From Aliiglaciecola lipolytica (GTDB lineage Bacteria > Pseudomonadota > Gammaproteobacteria > Enterobacterales > Alteromonadaceae), in assembly GCF_018860635.1 (NCBI RefSeq), contig NZ_JAHKPT010000011.1, forward strand, positions 33,547 through 97,546: 64,000 nt of DNA, given 5' to 3'. Every line of letters begins with the position of its first letter. The first letter of the stretch is position 1. This document shows, piece by piece, positions 56,593 through 64,000 of this stretch. The notes under the pieces were generated by a model. The model saw nothing but the letters and a program-made list of their open reading frames with translations, was not told the DNA's origin and did not search any database. The position numbers and the translations under genes were made by a program.

Positions 56593-58929
56593 TTATTTTT
56601 GCTTGATGGGCTGGCTAATCATAACCGCATCGGTAATTCTAAAAGGCGATGGCATTATATTTTCGGCTCTCGGTGTAAATTGCGCCAATTGTTTTGGTAA
56701 ATCTCGACTGGTTTCCACTAATCGTAATGTTGCTGGAAGCGTTTGTGGGCGATAATCGATCGTTATTTCAATCGGTTGCTGATCCGTCACAACGTAATAC
56801 ATCACAAAATTGTCTCGTTTTCTGCTGTTCTTTATTTCGAATGCTTTATGGTTAATTGCTAAACCAAAAATATCTATAGGTTCATCGCTTATTATTTCAA
56901 TTGAGTTAATCGGACGATTCGGTTCGACTGTCAATACTAAGTGGATTACATCATTTTCATCTACTGAGCTACTTACGGTTACATTCGAGGGAGGAATATC
57001 AAGTGCTGTTGTGGCAGTTACATAATGAGCAGAACGACTCGCTCTAAAGGAGATTAAATCATTTAAAAGGCTTGTGTTGGTGTCGTTTTCGGCGAAGAAT
57101 TGTTGCACAAAACTGTCTAAATGCAGGTTATAGGAATATAACATGGCGTGTTTTGATTCGGTATCATAAACGTAATTGACACTGCTTGGTTTTTTTCGTT
57201 CAACTGAATAGTCTGCGTTCAAATATATACCTACAAAACTAATGAATGCCCCAGCCAAGCAAAACAACTGAACGCTTCGAATACCTTTTACGACAAATAA
57301 TATTGGCAATAACGTCATCAGTAATAGAGTACTCATAACTGTCGCAATAGCTAAATTCGAAAGCCCTAGACCCACTACAAAAACGGGTATCAAAGGCGAT
57401 ATTATGACTAATCCAGGTAAACTGAAAAGTGTGTAGGTTATTGCTTTTCTATTTGCAGTGGTTCTGTAGCGCAGAATGTTGCCAAAGATTGCAAGAGGAG
57501 TAACCGCTAAAATTATAAAAAAACCTGCACCGGTTAGAAAAATGGCTATCAAAATATTGATGCCAATCCACATTGCAATAATCGGTATATACCACTCAAC
57601 TACCTTTATGCTAAGAAACTTCTTGGTCAATATTTGGTATGTCCAAATATTTAAAGCCATTGTAAGCAAGATTGCGGTAGCTAAAATGTAGTGGCCGCCG
57701 TAAGGAAAACCCTGTGGGATGTCATTGAATTGCGGATAAATCCATAACAAACCATGCCAACCGGCTACTCCAATGCAAACGGCAATTAGAAGACTTAAAA
57801 TGAGTGGAATAGTAGCAATCAATATAGATTTAGCTTTAAGTTGTTTTTTCTTAATTGCAGTTATGGTCATCATCAAAAACACCAAAGCTACTAGAATACT
57901 CATGGGCAGTACCCACGAAAATGGATAATCATAAAGTGCAATGTTGGCAAAATTAAAGTACACCACATCTTTTTCTGACTTGAGTTTTTCTAAATCCGCG
58001 TTGGAAAAGTAAGGCAGTAGAGCAGATAGATAACTAATTTGGTGATTTAAACTAGACGTATCTAATCGGTCGGGGGTATCTTGGGCTGAATGGTAATCGA
58101 AGTGATCATCAATAAACGCAAAATTTACGCCGTTGATGTCTGCTCGTTGTCTAAATACAGTGAGATCTGTGTCATTTGGCAGCATTTTATAGATGCTATA
58201 CATTAAAGAGTTGGCCGTTGGATAAAAAAGCTTTGCAGCAGCTAATTCTTTAACTAATTTTTTATTTCCCTGATTGGTTTCTAGTAACGTAAAGCTTGCG
58301 CCACCGGAGCCTCGCGCTTCAAAGTTTAGGATTAAGCCAATTTTATCTGCTATTGGGTGTTCAGTTACAAAACCTAGTGCGCCAAGTAAACCTTGTTCTT
58401 CTGCATCGGTAAAAATAATATAAATATCATTACTGTGGGGTAATCCACTTTCTAAAAAAGCTCGGATTGACTCAAGAATAGTCGACACACCACTACCAGC
58501 ATCACTTGCACCAGGAGAATATCCATTAGCGGAATCGTAATGGGACATTAATGCTAAACCTTTATTTCCCCCAGGCTGGGTTGTGGCCGGAATCTTCGCG
58601 ATAATGTTTGCCACGTTTGATGCAACGAAATATTTTGACGACAGTGCTAACGTAGTTTGCACTTCGACCTCTAAATCAAGCTCTTCTAACTCATTAACAA
58701 TATATTCTCGTACGTTGGTGTGCTCAATTGAACCTGTGAAATGGGGATATTCCGCTATTTTTGATAGGTGGGTCCGTATATTGGATGCGGATATATCCAC
58801 ACTGCCCATTTTGTATTGGGCATCATCGGAAGGCATCTGAGCTTTCCATGTAAGAACTACAGTGAATACAATTGCCATAATCACTAGGAAACTTATCAGT
58901 CTTGAAGCGTTCTTTTCGTAATTTGGCAT
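56593..58929 (-). CDS. Membrane-bound M28-family metallopeptidase
   Basis: The 778-residue protein starts at ATG 58929, five bases after AAAGGA. One N-terminal membrane anchor is followed by an M28 domain with zinc ligands in LMSHYDS, DAGSGVS, FTDAEEQG and DYHSAQDTPD (about residues 100-300). About nine membrane helices (320-620) and a C-terminal extracytoplasmic beta-rich region follow. The layout resembles eukaryotic ER metallopeptidase 1/Fxna. The active site should face the periplasm; substrates are unknown. Confidence 0.87.
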   Translation of the reverse strand: MPNYEKNASRLISFLVIMAIVFTVVLTWKAQMPSDDAQYKMGSVDISASNIRTHLSKIAEYPHFTGSIEHTNVREYIVNELEELDLEVEVQTTLALSSKYFVASNVANIIAKIPATTQPGGNKGLALMSHYDSANGYSPGASDAGSGVSTILESIRAFLESGLPHSNDIYIIFTDAEEQGLLGALGFVTEHPIADKIGLILNFEARGSGGASFTLLETNQGNKKLVKELAAAKLFYPTANSLMYSIYKMLPNDTDLTVFRQRADINGVNFAFIDDHFDYHSAQDTPDRLDTSSLNHQISYLSALLPYFSNADLEKLKSEKDVVYFNFANIALYDYPFSWVLPMSILVALVFLMMTITAIKKKQLKAKSILIATIPLILSLLIAVCIGVAGWHGLLWIYPQFNDIPQGFPYGGHYILATAILLTMALNIWTYQILTKKFLSIKVVEWYIPIIAMWIGINILIAIFLTGAGFFIILAVTPLAIFGNILRYRTTANRKAITYTLFSLPGLVIISPLIPVFVVGLGLSNLAIATVMSTLLLMTLLPILFVVKGIRSVQLFCLAGAFISFVGIYLNADYSVERKKPSSVNYVYDTESKHAMLYSYNLHLDSFVQQFFAENDTNTSLLNDLISFRASRSAHYVTATTALDIPPSNVTVSSSVDENDVIHLVLTVEPNRPINSIEIISDEPIDIFGLAINHKAFEIKNSRKRDNFVMYYVVTDQQPIEITIDYRPQTLPATLRLVETSRDLPKQLAQFTPRAENIMPSPFRITDAVMISQPIKQK

Positions 58930-59084
58930 GACATTCCTTTGTAGTGTTTGCCGCACAACTTGTAAGACTTATGCAGAACTCATAATCCTTAGCTTAATGT
59001 AAAACAAAAAAGATACAAACTTCCATGTAACAATTAAAAATACCGGAAGATATTCCTGCAATCCGTATTTATACGTAATTTACC

Positions 59085-59112
59085 TTGATAAAAATGCCGG
59101 CATCGCTATAAT
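59085..59112 (+). promoter_or_regulatory. rpsO promoter
   Basis: TTGATA and TATAAT are separated by 16 bases. The start of transcription should be near 59119, leaving a ~57-base leader in which S15 could bind its own message, as known in E. coli. Confidence 0.72.
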
Positions 59113-59175
59113 ACGCGCTCTTTCGACTCCGCTGAATTAGTGATCGGCGAGTCTTTATTTAATTTGGAGAAAAAT

Positions 59176-59445
59176 ATGTCACTAACTACTCAAGAAACTG
59201 CACAAATCATTGCTGACTTTGGTGTTAAAGAAGGCGATACAGGTTCACCTGAAGTACAAGTTGCTTTATTGACAAACAACATCAATAAATTGCAAGGTCA
59301 CTTTGCTGATCATAAGAAAGACCACCACTCTCGTCGTGGTTTGTTACGTATGGTTAGTCAACGTCGTAAGTTACTTGATTACCTTAAAGGTAAAAACGTA
59401 GAGCGTTATCAAGATCTTATCAAACGTTTAGGTCTACGTCGTTAA
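59176..59445 (+). CDS. rpsO: 30S ribosomal protein S15
   Basis: The 89-residue protein starts at ATG 59176 after GGAG and reads [17 protein letters not shown], with the conserved [14 protein letters not shown] and [20 protein letters not shown]. It has its own promoter and terminator. The usual neighbour pnp is not downstream; minus-strand genes follow. Confidence 0.97.
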   Translation: MSLTTQETAQIIADFGVKEGDTGSPEVQVALLTNNINKLQGHFADHKKDHHSRRGLLRMVSQRRKLLDYLKGKNVERYQDLIKRLGLRR

Positions 59446-59463
59446 TTCGATTAGATACTACAG

Positions 59464-59488
59464 AAAGGCGCTTGAAAGCGCCTTTTTT
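59464..59488 (+). terminator. rpsO terminator
   Basis: An 8-bp stem (AAAGGCGC / GCGCCTTT) with loop TTGAAA is followed by T residues, 19 bases after the stop codon. Confidence 0.88.
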
Positions 59489-59508
59489 GATCCAGCTTGA
59501 AAAATTAG

Positions 59509-59853
59509 CTATTGTTTTTTGCTTTCCAATTGACTGAAAAATTCCTCTCGCTCGCTTTCCGACAAAATACCTACAAAAGGGGAGTGGCGTCGTAATTTAT
59601 TCATTTGTTCATTTACAGTACAAAGCTGCGAAACCAAACTGGGCATGTTATTTTTAAGTTCCAGTATTGACCACCAATCTAAATATACTCCGCGATAAAT
59701 TAATCCTGCCTTAAATCGTGATTCTAGCTTTTCTTCAACCAATTGAATCAACTCGGGGAATTGCAATAGTTTTTCGCCAATACGCTGGTGAATGGCCAAT
59801 AAATTATCATCAATGGCGCTAGGTTGTTTGCTACCACTTCTGCCTGTTCTCAT
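59509..59853 (-). CDS. Small cytoplasmic protein of unknown function
   Basis: The 114-residue, mostly helical, charged protein has no signal peptide or membrane segment. A GAGAG ribosome site precedes the ATG. It is the last gene of the unit formed with the DUF3820 and ABC exporter genes. I do not recognise a family; a Trp pair (DWWSILELKNNMPS) is its most distinctive part. Confidence 0.6.
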   Translation of the reverse strand: MRTGRSGSKQPSAIDDNLLAIHQRIGEKLLQFPELIQLVEEKLESRFKAGLIYRGVYLDWWSILELKNNMPSLVSQLCTVNEQMNKLRRHSPFVGILSESEREEFFSQLESKKQ

Positions 59854-59882
59854 GGGAAACTCTCGAATCGAATTGATTTCAA

Positions 59883-60104
59883 CTACTGGTTTTCATCTAA
59901 TAAAGGTGCAAGCATAGACTCTAATCCGTTGAGTTTTATTTCATACATCAAAGCCAATTGCTCCCCCAGTTTTCCTTCTGGAAATCCTTTTTGGTGAAAC
60001 CACACCAAATAAGGCTCAGGTAAGTGCAGCAGTTTTCGTCCTGCGTATTTACCAAATGGCATTGTTTGGTTTACTGCTTGTTTTATAACTGTTGGATCAA
60101 ACAT
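59883..60104 (-). CDS. DUF3820 family protein
   Basis: The 73-residue protein has the DUF3820 signature MPFGKYAGRKLLHLPEPYLVWF. Family members are often paired with exonucleases or annotated as quorum-regulated virulence factors, but the function is unproven. It starts 14 bases after the ABC exporter stop and is probably co-transcribed. Confidence 0.8.
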   Translation of the reverse strand: MFDPTVIKQAVNQTMPFGKYAGRKLLHLPEPYLVWFHQKGFPEGKLGEQLALMYEIKLNGLESMLAPLLDENQ

Positions 60105-60118
60105 TAGGGCGCTTCATT

Positions 60119-61906
60119 CTAATCGTGGTGTTCTGAGTTTTGCTGAGTATCCCAAAGCTTCTTATATAAGCCATTTTGGTTTAAAAGCTCGGAATGTGTA
60201 CCTTGTTCTACTACAGCTCCATTATCAACCACTACAATTTTATCTGCGTCAATAATGGTTGAAAGACGATGGGCAATCACGACACTTGTGTGTCCCTGAG
60301 AGACTTCTTTGATGGCGTCTAAGATTGCTTTTTCTGACTGACTGTCTAATGATGAAGTGGCTTCGTCAAAGACTAGAATAGGTGGTTTTTTAAGTATAGT
60401 TCTAGCAATTGCTACCCGCTGTTTTTCGCCACCAGATAGTTTAAGTCCACGCTCACCTACTTGGGTCTCAGCACCTTTGGGTAAGCTGTCTACAAATTTT
60501 CTTAAATGGGCTAAATCAATGGCTTGTTGAACTTCGTCATCTGAGGCTGTCGGTCGACCGTATCGCACGTTTTCAAATATGCTGTCGTTAAATAAAACGG
60601 TATCTTGCGGCACTATACCAATGGCTTTTCTCAAGGACTGTTGTGACACTTGACTGATATCTTGATTATCAATCAGTATTTTTCCTGTTGTTACATCGTA
60701 GAAACGAAACAATAGCTTAACTATCGTTGATTTTCCTGCACCGCTTTCACCCACAACGGCGATTTTTTTCCCTGCATCTATACTGAATGATAAATTATTC
60801 AGTATAGGACGATCATTGTTATAACAAAACCCAACGTTGGAAAAGGTTATTTGTGCTCCTGATACCTTTAAATCATTGTCTTTATGATTATTTTTAACTT
60901 CGGGGGACTTTCCAAGCAGAGCAAATAAATTTTCGATATTTGCCAGTGAGCCTCTAATTTCACGGTACACAAATCCCAAAAAATTTAACGGCATAAATAT
61001 CTGCATAGTGAATGCGTTTATTAGAACAAAGTCACCAATTGTCATAACGCCATCTGCAACACCATATGCAGCCATTGCCATCATGGCTGTCATTGCGATG
61101 GCAATGATCAATGCCTGTCCACCATTTAATGCAAACAGTGATAATCTATTTTTACGTCTGGCACTTTCCCAACCAGCTAAGTCCTTATCATATCGCTCAG
61201 CTTCATATGCTTCGTTGTTGAAATATTTTACCGTTTCATAATTCAGCAGGCTATCAATGGCTCGTGTATTGGTGCTGGAATCAGCAAGGTTCACTTCACG
61301 AACATATTTGGTGCGCCAGTCAGTGGCTTTCATGGAAAATATCACGTAGAACACTACTGACAATAGAATGACTATGGCGAAGTTAAAGCCGTAATTATAG
61401 AACAACAAACCTACCACCATGGCTATTTCTATTAGCGTTGGCCCAATATTGAATACCATAAAGCGCATTAGGAAACTTATTCCGCTAGTGCCTCTTTCTA
61501 TGTCTCTGGTGAGTCCGCCTGTTTGCCTATTGAGGTGAAAATCTAAGTCGAGGCTATGCAGATGCTCAAACACACGTAAACCGACTCTGCGCATCGCTCT
61601 TTCTGTAACTCTGCCAAAAAGGGTATCTCTTATTTCACCAAACAAAACGTTGGCAAGGCGCAATGTGCCATAGGCGATGATCAGTGCAATAGGCGCTAGA
61701 ATTAATTGCTCGGTTTTTGAGTTTAGACTATCCACAGTGTGTTTCAGTACGAAGGGAAGCCCAACACTGGCTACTTTAGCTGCAACTAAACAAAGAAACG
61801 CGAGTAAAACTCGTTGTTTAAACTCTAATAAATAAGGCCAAAGTTGTTTGAGGACCAGCCAGTTGACTGGGGTATCGGGATCAATTGGTATTCTTCGTGA
61901 ACGCAT
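60119..61906 (-). CDS. Atm1/HMT1-type ABC exporter
   Basis: The 595-residue half-transporter has six membrane helices (about 30-300), then an ATPase with Walker A GESGAGKST, signature LSGGEKQRVAIAR, Walker B ILVFDEATSSLD and the H-loop VIAHRLST. The N-terminus (WPYLLEFKQRVLLAFLCLVAAK) matches Atm1-like heavy-metal/glutathione-conjugate exporters. It works as a homodimer; the substrate is not determined by the sequence. Confidence 0.9.
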   Translation of the reverse strand: MRSRRIPIDPDTPVNWLVLKQLWPYLLEFKQRVLLAFLCLVAAKVASVGLPFVLKHTVDSLNSKTEQLILAPIALIIAYGTLRLANVLFGEIRDTLFGRVTERAMRRVGLRVFEHLHSLDLDFHLNRQTGGLTRDIERGTSGISFLMRFMVFNIGPTLIEIAMVVGLLFYNYGFNFAIVILLSVVFYVIFSMKATDWRTKYVREVNLADSSTNTRAIDSLLNYETVKYFNNEAYEAERYDKDLAGWESARRKNRLSLFALNGGQALIIAIAMTAMMAMAAYGVADGVMTIGDFVLINAFTMQIFMPLNFLGFVYREIRGSLANIENLFALLGKSPEVKNNHKDNDLKVSGAQITFSNVGFCYNNDRPILNNLSFSIDAGKKIAVVGESGAGKSTIVKLLFRFYDVTTGKILIDNQDISQVSQQSLRKAIGIVPQDTVLFNDSIFENVRYGRPTASDDEVQQAIDLAHLRKFVDSLPKGAETQVGERGLKLSGGEKQRVAIARTILKKPPILVFDEATSSLDSQSEKAILDAIKEVSQGHTSVVIAHRLSTIIDADKIVVVDNGAVVEQGTHSELLNQNGLYKKLWDTQQNSEHHD

Positions 61907-62025
61907 ATTGCTGCTGCACAGATAAAATGTGCAGGTAGTTTATCAGAAAAGCTGGTTAACTTAATCCTGGTTTTCTAGCAAACGGCATGAATTTATAGCT
62001 TGTTGGTGGTAAATAGAATGCTGGA

Positions 62026-63648
62026 TTAGGCACTCTCGTGCAGCATCTCTCTTACCTTTTGATAACGCTCAAACTGTTCATCATTTAGTTCGCCGTTTTC
62101 TATCACCCTAATACAATTATCGATAAGTTTTTGAATCGAAAGGTCAGCTTTATTGGTATTTTCATTCATGGTAATGGCTTGTAGTAAATTTAATGCAATA
62201 GCGATATTTTTTGGCATAACCGTAAAGGCTTGTCTGAAAACTCGTAAGGCATCTTCAAGATCCCCCCGTCTGTAGAAAGCGACTGCTGAATTGTTAAGCT
62301 CTTTGGGAGTTTGTTTAATAGTGGATCGTTCCAGTTTCTCTTGTCTAACATAGTGTAAAAATAAACTGCCTTGCTTTTCGTCCTTCTTACAACGTTGTTC
62401 GATCACATCCATGATGTTGCTTGATTTTTCGTAAAGTCCTAACTCATGAAACGCTTTGGCTTTGTCTAACAGGGCATCCATACTTTCTAATTCCCAGTTT
62501 TCTTCTGCAAGCTGATCAAGCAGGGCTTTAGCATTTTCTTTTTCATCTTGTAAATAAAGTAATCGGGCATCAATCACTTTAATTTGGTCATGTAGTTCCG
62601 CTTTGGGGAATGCAGACTTGAATTGTTTTACATATTCATTAGCTTGTTTAAGTAAGTTGTAGGTTTCACTTTCATCTGCTGTCATGGCAAAGTCAATACC
62701 GGCTCGCGCTACGTTTAGATAGTTTTCTGGCTTATCGTGAATGGAATCTTTAGCAAAACGTACAATCTTTTTGGCGGCATCAAATTGGGTTTCGTAGTCA
62801 TGGGTAATGCGCGATAAATCCAAGGCGGTTTTGTGGCGTCTGATGTTTCGAGGTGAGATTTCAGTTGCCATCACAACGCACTCGAGAGCGACATCAAAAT
62901 CTTTTTGTTTGATATGCAGAGCTGATAATAAATCGTATGCGGCTAATTGCGAATCGGATTTAAAGGCTAATTCCAGGACTAACTTTTCCGCATCATCATC
63001 TTCATTGAGTCGAATATGGGCGTTTACTAAGCCTAACTGCGCCCACGTGAACGATTGCACATTGATTATTGCTTGATAAAACTCTTTTGCTTGCTCAAAG
63101 TGACCGCAGGCTAATAGTAACTCTCCTTTGGTTTTAAGGGCCAGAGGAAAAAACTCAGCGTTTTTGGGCTCGGATAAAAATAATTCAACTTCAGCCAGTG
63201 CTTTGGAAAGCTGACCTTTACCCATAAAACGATAGACTTTTTTTAACGCTCGCTTTCTCACTAACACTTTTGTTAAGCGTCTATCCAAATCATTTACTGT
63301 AAAGGGCTTGGCCAGAAAGTCATCGGGTTGCAACTCGACAATGCTGTGAACTAAATCAGAGGTGGTGTCAGCACTGATAAAAATAAATGCGGTGCTTGGT
63401 TCTAGCTCGCCATTATGTTTTAGCTGATCGTAAAGGTGATAACCATCGTGATCTTTCTTTAAGTTGTATGAGCAAATTATAAGATCGTAGTGCTCATGCC
63501 TGATTTTATTCAATGCATGTTGAGCTCTATCCACATAAGTAATGTTATTAAAGCCGAGTTCTTCTAAGGAATATTTCATATATCCTTTTGCTAAAACTTG
63601 ATCATCAACGACTAGTACTTTTGTCTCTTTCGATATTTGGGGATTCAT
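62026..63648 (-). CDS. TPR protein with an N-terminal pseudo-receiver domain
   Basis: The protein is about 540 residues long. The N-terminal receiver (about 10-130) keeps the acidic pair (VLVVDDQ), ISAD and the Lys in LAKPFTV, but the phosphoacceptor position reads LIICSYNL with Ser60 in place of Asp. About eight TPR-like helical pairs follow. The start is taken as ATG 63648; TTG 63666 is the alternative. It is probably a scaffold that no longer depends on phosphorylation. Confidence 0.82.
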   Translation of the reverse strand: MNPQISKETKVLVVDDQVLAKGYMKYSLEELGFNNITYVDRAQHALNKIRHEHYDLIICSYNLKKDHDGYHLYDQLKHNGELEPSTAFIFISADTTSDLVHSIVELQPDDFLAKPFTVNDLDRRLTKVLVRKRALKKVYRFMGKGQLSKALAEVELFLSEPKNAEFFPLALKTKGELLLACGHFEQAKEFYQAIINVQSFTWAQLGLVNAHIRLNEDDDAEKLVLELAFKSDSQLAAYDLLSALHIKQKDFDVALECVVMATEISPRNIRRHKTALDLSRITHDYETQFDAAKKIVRFAKDSIHDKPENYLNVARAGIDFAMTADESETYNLLKQANEYVKQFKSAFPKAELHDQIKVIDARLLYLQDEKENAKALLDQLAEENWELESMDALLDKAKAFHELGLYEKSSNIMDVIEQRCKKDEKQGSLFLHYVRQEKLERSTIKQTPKELNNSAVAFYRRGDLEDALRVFRQAFTVMPKNIAIALNLLQAITMNENTNKADLSIQKLIDNCIRVIENGELNDEQFERYQKVREMLHESA

Positions 63649-64000
63649 AAGCGAGTAAATTTGCAAACAGATGCTTAGGTTATCGTACTTTACGGCAATT
63701 TAATAAGGGCTTTTTGTTTTCTTAAGCGAAATCTTTGGAGGTGAATCAAGGAAATAACATGATTTGTTGCAAAAGGATTTAATCACAGAGCAGGGGAGGC
63801 AATGCCAATAGATTCCCCAAAGGAGTAATTCAGCAGCTGAACGGCTATGTAAAGCTTGAACTAAGGTACTGTTGATTTAAATTTGTAAATAGAGAAATAG
63901 AGAAATAGAGAAATAGAGAAATAGAGAAATAGAGAAATAGAGAAATAGAGAAATAGAGAAATAGAGAAATAGAGAAAGGGTGGTGGACGCTACTGGGCTT
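63649..64000. other. Right-edge intergenic region
   Basis: No gene is supported. It includes the promoter side of the TPR gene and the 8-bp tandem repeat at 63891-63977. Anything beyond the right edge is unknown. Confidence 0.5.
63891..63977. repeat. 8-bp tandem repeat, about 10.9 copies
   Basis: The unit AGAGAAAT repeats without interruption over 87 bases. Eight is not a multiple of three and there is no gene around it. Perfect copies suggest active slippage, making it a likely length-variable locus; copy number may also be affected by assembly. Confidence 0.93.

Overview
The window looks like chromosome of a marine gammaproteobacterium of the Alteromonadaceae (Glaciecola/Paraglaciecola/Alteromonas type). 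The reasons are the AT-rich codon use, the order rimP-nusA-infB-rbfA-truB-rpsO, a YacL/UPF0231 gene, a csgBA-EFG/csgD curli locus, a Fur-boxed TonB receptor with a PiuC-type hydroxylase, and many two-component proteins. This placement is inference from gene content; no rRNA or tRNA gene was found to confirm it.

Region by region. 1-14 kb is accessory. It starts with the 5' part of a DUF3987 mobile-element gene running off the left edge. Next comes an 8.4-kb gene for a secreted FN3-SpvB-FG-GAP-YD/Rhs protein ending in an HExxH metalloprotease-like tip, followed 2 bases later by a lipoprotein gene (candidate immunity protein). Then come two overlapping tiny genes, a frameshifted relic and a Fic toxin-antitoxin pair set between two diverged copies of a ~120-bp repeat. 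14-21.5 kb holds a saccharopine-dehydrogenase-like oxidoreductase, a KdpD/KdpE-like pair followed by ktrAB (K+ uptake and its likely sensor), a YgjP-type metallopeptidase, yacL and rluA.

21.5-29.8 kb is a dense signalling block: a receiver-GGDEF cyclase and a receiver-HPt protein on the minus strand, then on the plus strand an NtrC-type regulator, a stand-alone H-box mini-protein, a CHASE3 kinase, an Rcp1-like receiver and a receiver-kinase-receiver-receiver hybrid. Together they read as a phosphorelay. 30-37 kb carries an MscS channel, an unusual fusion of two periplasmic binding proteins, a prephenate dehydratase with altered motifs, a GST, an aldo/keto reductase and a TauE/SafE permease.

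37-44.6 kb holds a secreted subtilase and then the curli locus, with an unusually long acidic curlin (about 487 residues) and all of CsgE, CsgF, CsgG and CsgD. 44.8-50 kb has iron uptake (PiuC and a siderophore receptor under a Fur box) and a mannitol-dehydrogenase-family gene. 50-59.5 kb is the conserved translation operon, preceded by a promoter-to-terminator unit of ~260 bases that encodes no protein and may be an sRNA or attenuated leader. The right end has an M28 membrane peptidase, an Atm1-like ABC exporter with two small genes, a TPR protein whose receiver domain has lost its phosphoacceptor Asp, and an 8-bp tandem repeat of about 11 copies.
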